Shown: piece by piece, positions 8,756 through 17,631 of the stretch | Layout: each line of letters opens with the position of its first letter | Numbering within the stretch: the first letter of the stretch is position 1 | NCBI RefSeq assembly: GCF_015831355.1 | Contig: NZ_JADWYR010000002.1 | Span: forward strand, 372,001-436,000 | Direction of reading: 5' to 3' | DNA: 64,000 nt | From: Panacibacter microcysteis | Lineage (GTDB): Bacteria; Bacteroidota; Bacteroidia; Chitinophagales; Chitinophagaceae | Made by a program: the position numbers and the translations under genes | The notes under the pieces: generated by a model | What the model saw: only the letters and a program-made list of their open reading frames with translations | Databases searched by the model: none | What the model was told of the DNA's origin: nothing

Positions 8756-9172
8756 TTATAGTTTAATCTCTCCCTGTTTCATCTTTTGCCAGTATGTAAT
8801 CTTATTGGCTTTTACCTGTATCAACACGATGCCCGGTGTATCTACGCCGTCTTTAAACCATTCGTTCAAAGAATCAACCCAATGCTCCTGCATTACTGTT
8901 TTAGATTTAATGAGTTTTGCTTTGCCGGAGACTGCGATGTACATATTGTCTTTGGTGGTAAAGCCAAGATTTACAGCATTGTCTTCCTGTATGTCTTTAA
9001 CCTTTTGCGATTCCTGGAAAGTGAAGAAGAACGAATTGCCATCGTATTTTACGTCACCGTTATTACTCATTGGTCTGGATAATAACCTGCCTCTGCCGCT
9101 TTTGGTGGTAAACATACAGATGTCAATGTTTTTCATCTTGGCACTGATATACCTTAATGTTTTCTGTTCCAT
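8756..9172 (-). CDS. Pyridoxamine 5'-phosphate oxidase family (general stress protein 26-like)
   Basis: The 138-residue protein has the split-barrel flavin-binding pattern of general stress protein 26-like PPOX proteins: CMFTTKSGRGRLLSRPMS, then SFFFTFQESQKVKDI, AVNLGFTT, YIAVSGKAKLI and a C-terminal YWQKMKQGEI. Members bind FMN, FAD or F420 and are thought to act in redox or stress responses; the substrate is unknown. It is cytoplasmic with no signal peptide. It is monocistronic: a terminator-like hairpin lies 60 bp upstream and a terminator directly downstream. Confidence 0.8.
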   Translation of the reverse strand: MEQKTLRYISAKMKNIDICMFTTKSGRGRLLSRPMSNNGDVKYDGNSFFFTFQESQKVKDIQEDNAVNLGFTTKDNMYIAVSGKAKLIKSKTVMQEHWVDSLNEWFKDGVDTPGIVLIQVKANKITYWQKMKQGEIKL

Positions 9173-9610
9173 ATCTTTTTTACAGCCTATAAAAACAAAG
9201 CGCAGACCAGTTTTTTATAAAGTATACAAGATGAAAAAAACCTGCACGGTTAGCACAGGTTTACATACAAGAGTACGGGCTAAATAATATGTATATAATA
9301 GAAAGATTAAGGGAAGATATTTTCACAGGTACGTGATTAATTTGCTGTGCAAACATACTTACAAACATTTCCCCCATCAACTACATGAACATGTAGGTCG
9401 GAAAACATCCGGCATATGCAATTGCTATATTTTTTAGAGAAAAAATATATACATCATCACGTATGCGGTATAAAATGCAGTATAGTGGCACAGCCTGTAA
9501 GCCTGTTGCTGCAAGCGGTTTAGTGGTATTTATTTTCTTTGAGGTGTAAAAATGATCAATACATTTCAATTGTACTATGGAGCAATACTGTAAGCGGACG
9601 CAATATTGGT
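9173..9610. other. Intergenic region of 438 bp
   Basis: This AT-rich stretch separates two minus-strand genes. Besides the hairpin at 9234-9262, no convincing gene, RNA or repeat was seen. The open frame at 9381-9569 has no coding character. Confidence 0.6.
9234..9262 (-). terminator. Hairpin with T run upstream of the PPOX-like gene
   Basis: On the minus strand a 7-bp perfect stem AAACCTG / CAGGTTT is followed by more T residues. No gene ends nearby, so it may end readthrough from the gene at 9611 or act as a leader attenuator for the gene at 9172. Confidence 0.45.
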
Positions 9611-10009
9611 TTACATAAAAGACGCCATCATTTTTACGCTCTTACGTAAAAAACCGCCAAAGCTGTTATTGCTGTAATCTGCTGTATCAACAAATTCAAC
9701 ATTTTCCATTTTAACGGATAACTGAGAATTTTCTTCACTTTTTTCCTTCATGGCAAAACCATTGGCTGTTAAATAAAAAGGTTTGCCCTTTTTATAGAAA
9801 AACAACTCCACAGGAAAAACAGATGTAGTAATATTTTCCTCATATTGGGAACTAAGCGGAATATGTAAAAGGCCATCTTCGTCTACCTGAAATTCGTTTT
9901 TAATACCGATAGCCTGTTTGCGGTCGTTGCCGAAATTACGATAGATGATTAACTGGCCTGTATCTGATATTGACCGGGTGATGAATTGAAGGTTTTTGTC
10001 ATTTTTCAT
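9611..10009 (-). CDS. Unknown protein of about 132 residues
   Basis: No family is recognised with confidence. The frame reaches 10048, but Met at 10009 (MKNDKNLQFIT) is the more likely start because the earlier residues are poorly charged and lack coding character. The middle part (FPVELFFYKKGKPFYLTANGFAMK) alternates hydrophobic and polar residues as in a small beta-barrel, faintly like PPOX split-barrel proteins such as the neighbouring gene. The C-terminus (GGFLRKSVKMMASFM) is basic. There is no signal peptide or membrane segment, so it is cytoplasmic. It may be co-regulated with the PPOX-like gene, but a 438-bp gap separates them. Confidence 0.5.
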   Translation of the reverse strand: MKNDKNLQFITRSISDTGQLIIYRNFGNDRKQAIGIKNEFQVDEDGLLHIPLSSQYEENITTSVFPVELFFYKKGKPFYLTANGFAMKEKSEENSQLSVKMENVEFVDTADYSNNSFGGFLRKSVKMMASFM

Positions 10010-10266
10010 AGTAAATGTTTTTGATTGTAATGAAAATAGTGTGCCCATTTTTTGTTTTTATTTTTCCAATGCCGGGCCCGGCTTTACTTTCCGCGTAAAC
10101 TCAGTTGCTCTTAAACGCACAGTAAAATTGAAGGGTTGTAAAAACCGTACAAATGGTTGCGTCTGCCATTATTCATTACACTGAGTGCTGGTAAAATTCT
10201 TCTTTTGGCGGTAGCCTGTGCCTATGTTGAAAATGAAATTAATGATGGTGTCATGTATAGCATTTC

Positions 10267-10330
10267 ATGGCATCGCCTGTTGCCACGCTCGGTTCAGGGT
10301 TCCTCTTTTATGGCGGCTGCGGCGTTCCGG
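10267..10330 (+). repeat. Intergenic repeat, type A, diverged core
   Basis: The flanks match the long type A form (GGCATCGCCTGTTG before; TTCAGGGTTCC...TTTTATGGCGGCTGC after). The middle of the core is changed to CCACGCTCGG instead of TGTCACTCAC. It converges with the copy at 10418. Confidence 0.75.
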
Positions 10331-10417
10331 CTGTTTAACGGCGTGGTAATGCCAGCCGTATGTGTACAAGACAGTTCATTTTTTACCGGCACAGGTTTAT
10401 AACAACAGATCGCACAA

Positions 10418-10487
10418 GCTGCCATAAAAACGGTACGCACAAGTGAGTGACACAACAGGCGATGCCACATGTACCAAAGCCGGTAAC
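10418..10487 (-). repeat. Intergenic repeat, type A, long form
   Basis: The core at 10437-10456 reads GTTGTGTCACTCACTTGTGC on the minus strand. GGCATCGCCT precedes it and GTACCGTTTTTATGGCAGC follows. It ends just before the stop of the pentapeptide gene. Confidence 0.85.
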
Positions 10488-10490
10488 GTA

Positions 10491-11057
10491 CTATCCTTTT
10501 ATCCTGATATCGTATTTGCCCAGTAAGGCCAGCACAGCAGGCGCAGAAAAGCTTGCTTTTTTTATTTTATTCTTTTCGGGGTCAAAAGCATAATTGTAAG
10601 CGGTGGTGAGATCAGCTCTTTCAAGAATCGTCTCGTCAAAATTTGCATCTCTAAAATCGCATTCGTTGAAAATACATGCTGTAAGATCTGTGGCTGTAAA
10701 GTCTACCCCGTGCAGTTGCGTGTGTGAGAAATTTGTTTGTTTAATCCTGGTTTTGTAAAAAGAAGAGTGGTTAAGCAGGCAGTGATCAAACGAGAACTGC
10801 AATCCAAAAGCGTTACAATCGTCGAACCGCAGACCAAACATCTTGCATGCCTTAAATACCACATCCCTGAAAATGGTATCACCCAGTTTGGCAAGGCTTA
10901 GGTTGCACCCGTCAAAAATACAATCTATAAAAAGGCTTCCGCTAAGATTTGTTTCAGAAAGGTCGCAGTTATTAAACACACAATTATCATACTCCGCCCT
11001 GGTAAAACCGGTTTCTTTAAAAAAGATCTTGTCAAAAGTTTTGTCCTGGTATTCCAT
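10491..11057 (-). CDS. Pentapeptide-repeat protein
   Basis: The 188-residue protein is built from A(D/N)LXX-type pentapeptides from about residue 20 to 155 (NCDLSETNLSG, CNLSLAKLG, ADLTACIFNECDFRDANF). These fold into a right-handed quadrilateral beta-helix. The interruption near residue 75 and the C-terminal tail (LLGKYDIRIKG) resemble the Qnr/McbG architecture, in which a DNA-mimicking helix protects gyrase. That function is only a possibility here. It is cytoplasmic. It lies 12 bp downstream of the DinB gene, which itself follows a methyltransferase gene, so the three probably form a transcript. Confidence 0.8.
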   Translation of the reverse strand: MEYQDKTFDKIFFKETGFTRAEYDNCVFNNCDLSETNLSGSLFIDCIFDGCNLSLAKLGDTIFRDVVFKACKMFGLRFDDCNAFGLQFSFDHCLLNHSSFYKTRIKQTNFSHTQLHGVDFTATDLTACIFNECDFRDANFDETILERADLTTAYNYAFDPEKNKIKKASFSAPAVLALLGKYDIRIKG

Positions 11058-11069
11058 AAAAATCCTGTG

Positions 11070-11564
11070 TTAAAGCCGGTATTTTTCCCGCAAAACGTTG
11101 ATGTGGTGCAGCTCGTGGCCAATGGTTGCTTTGAGAAAATCTTCTACTGTAAGCTCGTATTTCCAGGCTGTGCCGGTAAGCTGCAATTGCTCGGTTGTAA
11201 GCGAATGGATAAAGCTGTTGGTTGCATTGCGTACATTCTCCAGGTCATCTACAATATGTTCAAAAGCCAGCGCATTGTAAGAGCTGTTTGCTACAAAAAG
11301 TTCCTGGTTGTAGCCGGCCAGCAGGGTCTGGTCTTTACGGCTAAAACGCAGGGCGCGGTACATCATGATGCGTTCATGATCTGCTATATGACCAATGATT
11401 TGTTTTACAGTCCATTTGCCAGGCTCGTACGTGTATTGAGACTGCTGTTCATTGATCGTTCTAAACCAGTGTATGCCCGTTTTTTGTGCAAATAATTTTT
11501 TATAGTCTTTGCCTTCCACCAGTTCTATATAGTAAGGAAAGCCATCGTTTATTGTGTATTTCAT
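11070..11564 (-). CDS. DinB-fold protein
   Basis: The 164-residue protein has the DinB helix-bundle pattern: WTVKQIIGHIADHERIMMYRAL near residue 50 and a C-terminal TIGHELHHINVLREKY. The three metal ligands are probably His in GHIADHE and in GHELHH. The N-terminal YYIELVEGKDYKKLF segment is common in Bacteroidota DinB proteins. The reaction is unknown; family members include metal-dependent transferases and hydrolases. It is cytoplasmic. It sits 20 bp after the methyltransferase gene and 12 bp before the pentapeptide gene, all on the minus strand. Confidence 0.8.
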   Translation of the reverse strand: MKYTINDGFPYYIELVEGKDYKKLFAQKTGIHWFRTINEQQSQYTYEPGKWTVKQIIGHIADHERIMMYRALRFSRKDQTLLAGYNQELFVANSSYNALAFEHIVDDLENVRNATNSFIHSLTTEQLQLTGTAWKYELTVEDFLKATIGHELHHINVLREKYRL

Positions 11565-11584
11565 AAAGGTCTTTTTGGTATGTT

Positions 11585-12211
11585 TTATACTGCTTTACAA
11601 AGCATGGTAAAGAGGCGCGGCAGGGTAGTGCGGTCGTTGTTGTCGAAATACTCATTTATGGTAACAATAGCCAGATTGTTTTGTACTGCAAGGCTGGTAA
11701 AATCTGATATGTTGTGGTTATAACAGTTTACTACCTGCACACCATCGGCTGTTTCAAACCTTGCCTTGCTGCCTGTATATTGTTTAAACGGGTGCAACTC
11801 GCTGATGTAAAGATGCCCGCCGTGTTTCAAATGCCTCCGTACTTCTTTAAAAATATGGCCCAGCTCTTCAATATGCTCGAGTATAAGGCTAAACCCAATA
11901 AGGTCAAACTGTTTATTGGTAAAGGTCCACGGTTTGGTAATATCAGCCTGTATAAAAGTTACGTTGCTGCTGCTGATCTTTTCCTTTGCCTTCAGCAACA
12001 TGGCTGCTGAAAGGTCTGCGGCAACTATTTCAGAAGCTTTTGTAACCAGCCATGCTGTATTTTTTCCCGTACCGCAGCCAATTTCCAGGCAGCGCTCAAA
12101 TGCAATGCCGCCAAGTGTTTCGCGCAGGGAAACAGCTTCGAGGTCCCGGGTTTTATTGTCATTGCTGTCGTATTGCGAAGCCCAATGATCATAAGCATCC
12201 TGAACATTCAT
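11585..12211 (-). CDS. Class I SAM-dependent methyltransferase
   Basis: The 208-residue Rossmann-type enzyme has motif I CLEIGCGTGKNTAWL (about residue 40), an acidic motif II end (IVAADLSAAML), NVTFIQADI, and IGFSLILEHIEELGHIFKEV. An aromatic N-terminus (AYDHWASQYDS) is typical of small-molecule methyltransferases related to UbiE/BioC. The substrate cannot be inferred. It is the first gene of a probable methyltransferase-DinB-pentapeptide transcript on the minus strand. No promoter was identified in the 63 bp between it and the Omp85-like gene stop at 12275. Confidence 0.8.
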   Translation of the reverse strand: MNVQDAYDHWASQYDSNDNKTRDLEAVSLRETLGGIAFERCLEIGCGTGKNTAWLVTKASEIVAADLSAAMLLKAKEKISSSNVTFIQADITKPWTFTNKQFDLIGFSLILEHIEELGHIFKEVRRHLKHGGHLYISELHPFKQYTGSKARFETADGVQVVNCYNHNISDFTSLAVQNNLAIVTINEYFDNNDRTTLPRLFTMLCKAV

Positions 12212-12274
12212 AACATTGTTTTTACCAGCGCAATTTATTGAAGTAATCTACACAAAGAATCATGAAAACGGAGA

Positions 12275-14161
12275 TCAGAAAATATTGTTGATGTCATCAT
12301 TGTTCAGCTGTATAATATCGGGCGCTTTTACATAGCTGTTGTTATAACGAAACCTGATGTTTGCCGCAATCGTTATCCTGAATGCTTCTTCATTAATCTT
12401 TCTGGGAAAATAGGCCAGCCTGAACTCCACAGTGTTAAACACGAGGTTCTCGTTACGTATGCGCATGCCCGATCCCAGGCCGTAATACAGGTCTGTTTTT
12501 GCAAAATTTTGTTTTTCGGGTGTAAGGGCTGCAGCATCTGCAAATGCAAAAGGGGAAAGCTTAAAGCCGAAGATCTTTGTGTTAAGAAAGAAAAAGGTTT
12601 CTGAGTGAAAGCTGATGCGCTGGTCACCCCTTGCAGAATCGGAGCCAAAATAACGCAGGCCAAAAGGGTTATTGATCGTAAGCGGGTCAAGCCCCACGCG
12701 GTTGATTTGTTTGGTATAGCTTAGCCTTACATACTGCCTTATCTTCATGTGCCTGAAGTTGAAAAGCGGGCTGAACATACTGCCACCGGCAAGAACGCTT
12801 GCATCCTGCATACGGCCGCCATTTAAAAAGCCACCCGTACGCAGGAAGTACTGCGTAAAAAATCCGCGGTCACTTGCTATATACCGGTTGGCATCTATAC
12901 CAACATATGGCCTTGTAAGATCATTTTGTTTATACCAGCCCGCAGTAAAAGCAATGTTGTAACCATAAGGTATGTCTTCTGTGGTACCAAAGCCAAATAT
13001 GTAGTTCGCCTTGTAAAAGTTCTGCCTGAAGAATGTAAACTGGGCCAGCATTGCCTGCCTGTTATCGTACCTGAAATTATATTTCTGCCACACGGGCAGT
13101 GGCCTCTGGTCGAAGTTGTAATTGAAATACCTGCCACTTAAAAAGAACCGGTTTGTATAGGCTTTGTTTTTTGGGTATGTTTTTATGCCAAGGTTGTAAC
13201 CAAGCCATGCATCGTATACGTTATAGGTATAGCCATAAAAAGAGCTGTCCGGGCGCTGGTAAGCGTTTTCGCTCTGGTTATGCCCCACCGTTACGGCGCC
13301 TGCCATGTGCGAATACTGCGATACCAATGGTCTTTCGATATTAAACAGCCACGCATTTTCCGATTCAAGCCCCTGGCTGAGATCTGGTTTTATCTTACTC
13401 AGTATGGCCGTGGCATTGATAAACGTATTGGCAATATTATTTTTCCTGTACAGTACTTCATAACCAAAGCCCGGCCGGCGGTCTTTAGACCATAGGGCCG
13501 TAAACTGCACACGCTGGCCCATACCCGCAACATTTGCGTCTGCAATACGAGCTTTAACTTTACCGGTGCTCAGGTCATTCAGCTCGCCGGTAAGACTAAA
13601 AAAATCTTTGGTGATCACGTAAACATCCACAGAATCTTTTTGGTGTGGTATACGCCGCACAAAAATGCGCACGTCCTGTATAAATTCCAGCGAACGCAGG
13701 TGGCGTTCATTGTCTGCCATGCGGTAGGGGTCTATTGCGGTAGATTCTTTTATAAAAAGATTGTTGCGTATTACCCAGTCTCTTGTATCGTGGTGCAGGC
13801 GGTTGAGCAGGCGGGTGCCGTAGTAGTCAACCGGCTTCGAGGTGTCGGCGAAATTTCTTTCAAACCCGTATGTATTGATGTAAATGTTCCTGATGATCTT
13901 GCCCTGGTACGGTAAAAACTGCAACTCACTACGGGCATTTAATACATTGCTTTCTTTTGCAGAATCCGGCGATGATTTTTTTACGGCATTCAATGCAAGC
14001 CTTAAAATGTTCGAGCTCCTCGGTTGGGTACTATCATCGTCATCATTGTCTTTGTCCTGCGCAAAACCGCTTTCACAACACAATAAAACAGCAAACAACA
14101 CAAACCATGTGTGCAACATTTGTCTTAAACCAAAGCTACCGTAGCAACCTGCTGTCTTCAT
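12275..14161 (-). CDS. Omp85/BamA-like outer-membrane barrel protein
   Basis: The 628-residue protein begins with a signal peptide (hydrophobic MLHTWFVLFAVLLCC, cleavage near GFAQ) and an acidic linker (KDNDDDDS). A single POTRA-like domain follows at about residues 85-180 (GKIIRNIYINTYGF, LRSLEFIQDVRIFVRRI, DSVDVYVITKDFFSL). The rest is aromatic-rich strands of a 16-stranded barrel. Omp85 proteins insert or translocate outer-membrane proteins; the reduced POTRA set makes this an accessory member rather than BamA itself. The first Met (14161) supplies the basic n-region; Met at 14119 is an alternative. No partner is next to it. Confidence 0.75.
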   Translation of the reverse strand: MKTAGCYGSFGLRQMLHTWFVLFAVLLCCESGFAQDKDNDDDDSTQPRSSNILRLALNAVKKSSPDSAKESNVLNARSELQFLPYQGKIIRNIYINTYGFERNFADTSKPVDYYGTRLLNRLHHDTRDWVIRNNLFIKESTAIDPYRMADNERHLRSLEFIQDVRIFVRRIPHQKDSVDVYVITKDFFSLTGELNDLSTGKVKARIADANVAGMGQRVQFTALWSKDRRPGFGYEVLYRKNNIANTFINATAILSKIKPDLSQGLESENAWLFNIERPLVSQYSHMAGAVTVGHNQSENAYQRPDSSFYGYTYNVYDAWLGYNLGIKTYPKNKAYTNRFFLSGRYFNYNFDQRPLPVWQKYNFRYDNRQAMLAQFTFFRQNFYKANYIFGFGTTEDIPYGYNIAFTAGWYKQNDLTRPYVGIDANRYIASDRGFFTQYFLRTGGFLNGGRMQDASVLAGGSMFSPLFNFRHMKIRQYVRLSYTKQINRVGLDPLTINNPFGLRYFGSDSARGDQRISFHSETFFFLNTKIFGFKLSPFAFADAAALTPEKQNFAKTDLYYGLGSGMRIRNENLVFNTVEFRLAYFPRKINEEAFRITIAANIRFRYNNSYVKAPDIIQLNNDDINNIF

Positions 14162-14218
14162 GTGGTGTAAAGTTCATGAAAACTATATGCAATAGAAAAG
14201 CCAAATTACAAAGGCAAT

Positions 14219-14295
14219 GATGTACCCGGCTGTATTACTACTATTATACACCTGTTGCGTCGCACTCTTGTACGGCAGAATCTTTATGCAGCAAG
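14219..14295 (+). repeat. Intergenic repeat, type B, full left arm
   Basis: An exact core at 14254-14273. The left arm GATGTACCCGGCTG and ATTACTACTATTA match the copies at 38796 and 47963. The right side is GGCAGAATCTTTATGCAGCA. Confidence 0.9.
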
Positions 14296-14452
14296 GGTGC
14301 TGCCCGGCTGCATGGTACCCGGGCTGGTTATTCGTGCCGCTTTTTTTTACTGGATGTGTAAATATTGCTACAGCCACTGTGCAATGTACAGGGAAGATTG
14401 CAACAAGCGTGAGACACGCATTTATAAGACGATTGTAAAAGTGCAGCCCTGC

Positions 14453-14525
14453 AGTTGCCATAAAAACGGAACCCTGAAGTGAGTGACACAACAGGCGATG
14501 CCCAATGAATAATTGCCGGCAAACA
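14453..14525 (-). repeat. Intergenic repeat, type A, long form with CAGG ending
   Basis: The core at 14473-14492 reads GTTGTGTCACTCACTTCAGG on the minus strand. It is followed by GTTCCGTTTTTATGGCAAC, the same variant as the copy at 58530. GCCGGC lies at the outer end. Confidence 0.85.
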
Positions 14526-14544
14526 AATGCATTTACCGGCCTTG

Positions 14545-16275
14545 CTACGCCGTTACATTTTGCAAAACGATCGTAAAGGTGCTGCCTGAACCAAGATCGC
14601 TTTCTACCGCCAGGTGCCCGCCCTGTGCTTCTATAAATTCTTTGCTGATACTGAGGCCAAGGCCGGTGCCTTCTTTTTTGCTTCCCGGCACTTTAAAGTA
14701 GCGGTCAAAGATTTTGTGTACATACTGAGGCGGAATGCCCTGGCCGCTGTCTTTTACAACAAACTTTGTGGTGCTGCCTTCCTGTGTTACATTTATAAAA
14801 ATCGTGGCATATTCGTACGAGTAGCGAATGGCATTGGAGATAAGGTTATTCAGCACCCACGCGGTTTTTTCTGTATCGGCCAATACCTTTTTTGCGTCAG
14901 CCGGTACGGATACATCGAGCTTTATATGCTTTGCATCGGCGGCTGTTTTGTTGGCATTTACTGCATAGCCGATGATCTCGGCAGGTTCGCCCGGCATCAC
15001 AGACAATTGTATGCTGCCGCTTTCTACCTGTGTCATGTTTAGCAGTTCACCTGTTATTTTTAGCAAACGGCTGGCATCATCTTTTATGCTTTCCAGCAGG
15101 CTTTGCTGTTCTTCGTTTAGCAAACCAACCTGTTTATTTTCGAGCAACTGCACACTCATTTTTATAGCAGAGATTGGTGTTTTTAATTCGTGCGATACGG
15201 TTGCAATAAAATTTGTTTTGGCAAAATCCAGTTCTTTATAAGGCGTTACATTGCGGAGCATTATTACATTGCCGATCAGTTTTTCTGCCGTTTCGCCGGT
15301 AGGTACAATGTTGATGGGAATAATCTCTTTTTCAAAATAACTTTCTTTATTATCGGCGAAAATCTTTACCGGCGCAGTGTGTGGCAGTTGCTCACTGCTA
15401 AAAAGGTCCTGGATCAGTGATCTCACCAGGTCGTTGCGCACGGCTATGTCCTGCGCAGGTTTGCCCAGGGTGTCGGTATTTTGTAAACCGGTAATCTGCA
15501 GGGCAACATTGTTCATAAAAAGAATATTCTTTTGTTCATCGAGCCCAATTACGGGGTCCGTCATATTGTTGATCAGTGTTTCAATCCGTTTCTTTTCGAT
15601 CATCAGCTTTTCCAGGTTGCTGGCTTTGTATTCTTCCAGTTTTTTGGCCATGGTGTTGAAGGCACGGGCAAGATCTCCAAACTCGTTTTGCTTATCGAAA
15701 TGCACCCGGCGGGAATAATTCTGCGCAGCTATTTCCTGTATGCTTTCAGTCAGTTCTTTAATGGGGTCTGCAACATTACCAGGCAGGTTAATGAGCAGTG
15801 TAAACGCTATTAAAAAACAAATGCCGCCCGTAATGCCGATCCATACAAAGGCATTGTCAACTGTTTTTTCTGCCACGTTACTTTTACGCTGAATGGCTTC
15901 CATGTTCAGCAACATAATATCTGTAACATCTTTGTGCAATGCTTTTTGCAGGCCGCCATCAGCAAAGTTTTGCAGCAGTTGTTTGTAGTGTTGCGTTAGC
16001 TGCATGGTTAGTTCCTGCTCGCCCGGTTCTGTTACGTTGGCCTGTTGTTTTGCAAGGTTTTCATAGAAGGTGGCTGCATTTGCCGGATCGGTAAGATCGT
16101 TGTTGAGCGCAATCAGCATTTTGCGGGAGTAGTCTATGGTGTTGTAATTGGCAACAAGAATATTTTTGGTATCAGCAGACAACCTGTTTACGAAAATGGT
16201 ACTTAGTATGGTAAGCAACGTTATCATGGTAAACAATATGCCCAGGCCGAGGAAAAGTTTTATTTTGATCTTCAT
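14545..16275 (-). CDS. HAMP-PAS sensor histidine kinase of the Kdp cluster
   Basis: A membrane histidine kinase of about 576 residues. TM1 is at residues 5-27, followed by a helical periplasmic sensor region; TM2 is near residue 140-162 (FVWIGITGGICFLIAFTLL). Then come HAMP (DPIKELTESIQEIA), PAS (MTDPVIGLDEQKNILFMNN), HisKA with the phospho-His in FIATVSHELKTPISA, and HATPase (N-box LNNLISNAIRY, G1 DSGQGIPP, G2 GTGLGLSISKEF). The frame reaches 16299, but Met at 16275 fits the membrane start. It lies 31 bp after the KdpD-type sensor gene. In E. coli these modules are one KdpD protein, so this kinase may work with the separate sensor protein and the NtrC-type regulator at 24017. Confidence 0.85.
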   Translation of the reverse strand: MKIKIKLFLGLGILFTMITLLTILSTIFVNRLSADTKNILVANYNTIDYSRKMLIALNNDLTDPANAATFYENLAKQQANVTEPGEQELTMQLTQHYKQLLQNFADGGLQKALHKDVTDIMLLNMEAIQRKSNVAEKTVDNAFVWIGITGGICFLIAFTLLINLPGNVADPIKELTESIQEIAAQNYSRRVHFDKQNEFGDLARAFNTMAKKLEEYKASNLEKLMIEKKRIETLINNMTDPVIGLDEQKNILFMNNVALQITGLQNTDTLGKPAQDIAVRNDLVRSLIQDLFSSEQLPHTAPVKIFADNKESYFEKEIIPINIVPTGETAEKLIGNVIMLRNVTPYKELDFAKTNFIATVSHELKTPISAIKMSVQLLENKQVGLLNEEQQSLLESIKDDASRLLKITGELLNMTQVESGSIQLSVMPGEPAEIIGYAVNANKTAADAKHIKLDVSVPADAKKVLADTEKTAWVLNNLISNAIRYSYEYATIFINVTQEGSTTKFVVKDSGQGIPPQYVHKIFDRYFKVPGSKKEGTGLGLSISKEFIEAQGGHLAVESDLGSGSTFTIVLQNVTA

Positions 16276-16306
16276 ATTTCTGCGTTGTGGCTGCAACAAA
16301 GTTCTG

Positions 16307-17434
16307 TTAACTAAGTATTACAAGGTCAATATCTGTCAAAGAAAGCTTTCTCAATAGTTCATTGAATACATTGGTGGCTAAGATCACTTTCAGCAGGTTC
16401 AGGTGCGGTTTGCCAATAGAAATGGTGGTGATGTTTCGCTCTTCTGCCTGTTCAATAATGGCCCTTGCCACATTGGGGTTTTCTACTTTAATAATTTCTG
16501 CGCCAAGTTCTGTGGCCAGTTTAAAATTATTGATGAGGTACCGCTGTTTATCCAGTGCAATCCTGTTTACACTTTCAGCAGGCGTTTGTACATACAGCAC
16601 GTACCATTTGCTGTTATAGTAATTAGCCAGTCGCGCTGTTTTACGGATGACTGTTTTTGCAGTCGTTTCATTGCTGCTGATGCAGGCCAGGAAACGCTCG
16701 TGTTTTACAGCATAATTTTTTGTAATCTCAGTTTCAACCTTTCGCTCCACATGGCCCGCCACTTCTTTAAGTGCCAGTTCTCTTAATTGGAGTATGTGTT
16801 CACTTTTAAAAAAGTTGCTGAGTGCAGCGGCAATCTTGCCGGCTTCGTAGATCTTTCCTTCCTTCAGCCGGGTGATCAGTTCATCGGCGGTAAGATCAAT
16901 GTTCACCACTTCGTCTGCCTGGGCCACCACACTGTCTGGTATGCGTTCTTTTACTTCTATGCCGGTGATGTCTTTTACTTCATCATTCAGGCTTTCGATG
17001 TGTTGTATATTTACGGCACTGATTACATTGATGCCTGCTTCAAGAATGTCCAGCACATCCTGCCAGCGCTTTTCATTTTTACTGCCTTCAATATTGGTAT
17101 GTGCCAGTTCATCTACAATAACCACTTCAGGCCGTAAACTAATTACGGCCTGTACATCCAGTTCCTCCAGTTCTTTGCCTTTGTAAAATAATTTCCTGCG
17201 GGGTATCAGGGGCAGCCCATCGAGCAATGAATGTGTTTCTTTCCTGTTGTGTGTTTCTATGTACCCGATCTTTACATCTATGCCATTGCGCAGCAATGCA
17301 TGTGCTTCCTGCAGCATGCGGTAGGTTTTACCTACACCTGCACTCATGCCTATGTAGATTTTAAATTTGCCTTTTCTTGATTTTTTTATCAGCTCAAGAA
17401 AATGCTGCACGTTGTTTTCTTTGTCGTTTGTCAT
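16307..17434 (-). CDS. kdpD: Stand-alone KdpD sensor (KdpD-N plus USP domain) protein
   Basis: This 375-residue protein matches only the cytoplasmic N-terminal part of KdpD: the KdpD domain with Walker A GMSAGVGKTYRML and Walker B-like VIVDELAHTN (residues 25-235), then a universal-stress-protein domain (RFLACISSNETTAKTVIRKT ... ITTISIGKPHLNLLK). There are no membrane segments or kinase domain; the kinase is the next gene. KdpD senses K+ limitation and low turgor. The frame runs to 17482, but the extra 16 residues come from a type B repeat; Met at 17434 (MTNDKENNVQHF) is the likely start. It follows the porin gene. Confidence 0.85.
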   Translation of the reverse strand: MTNDKENNVQHFLELIKKSRKGKFKIYIGMSAGVGKTYRMLQEAHALLRNGIDVKIGYIETHNRKETHSLLDGLPLIPRRKLFYKGKELEELDVQAVISLRPEVVIVDELAHTNIEGSKNEKRWQDVLDILEAGINVISAVNIQHIESLNDEVKDITGIEVKERIPDSVVAQADEVVNIDLTADELITRLKEGKIYEAGKIAAALSNFFKSEHILQLRELALKEVAGHVERKVETEITKNYAVKHERFLACISSNETTAKTVIRKTARLANYYNSKWYVLYVQTPAESVNRIALDKQRYLINNFKLATELGAEIIKVENPNVARAIIEQAEERNITTISIGKPHLNLLKVILATNVFNELLRKLSLTDIDLVILS

Positions 17435-17460
17435 TTTGTTACCAGGCTTTAGTGGTACTG

Positions 17461-17500
17461 TTAAGCGGTTGTTGCGTCGCACTCTTCAACTGCAGGAACC
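17461..17500 (+). repeat. Intergenic repeat, type B, CAAC ending
   Basis: The core at 17471-17490 is GTTGCGTCGCACTCTTCAAC followed by TGCAGGA. The TTCAAC ending is shared with the copy at 60135. It lies in the leader between the porin and kdpD genes. Confidence 0.8.
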
Positions 17501-17631
17501 ATACTCAACAAATGCGAAAACCGAAGTGAAGATTGACCGGTAATCTTCTCCGAATTTGCATCATATAATAAAACTGCCCTTTCATGGAAATGAATACGCA
17601 GTAGTAGTTTCAAACCAAAATTTTTACGCAG

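Larger units (their letters stand above)
10010..10490. other. Intergenic region holding a convergent pair of type A repeats
   Basis: About 480 bp between two minus-strand genes. Two type A elements (10267 and 10418) face each other and make a long imperfect inverted repeat. The open frames here are produced by the repeats. Nothing else was seen. Confidence 0.7.
14162..14544. other. Intergenic region holding a type B and a type A repeat facing each other
   Basis: About 380 bp between two minus-strand genes. It contains a type B copy on plus (14219) and a type A copy on minus (14453). The roughly 160 bp between them show nothing recognisable. Confidence 0.7.

Noticed and set aside
14240-14520. 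Small frames between the two repeats, such as a 102-residue frame at 14183-14491
   Set aside because: They are translations of repeat elements and share the same peptide with other repeat sites. No coding bias is present.
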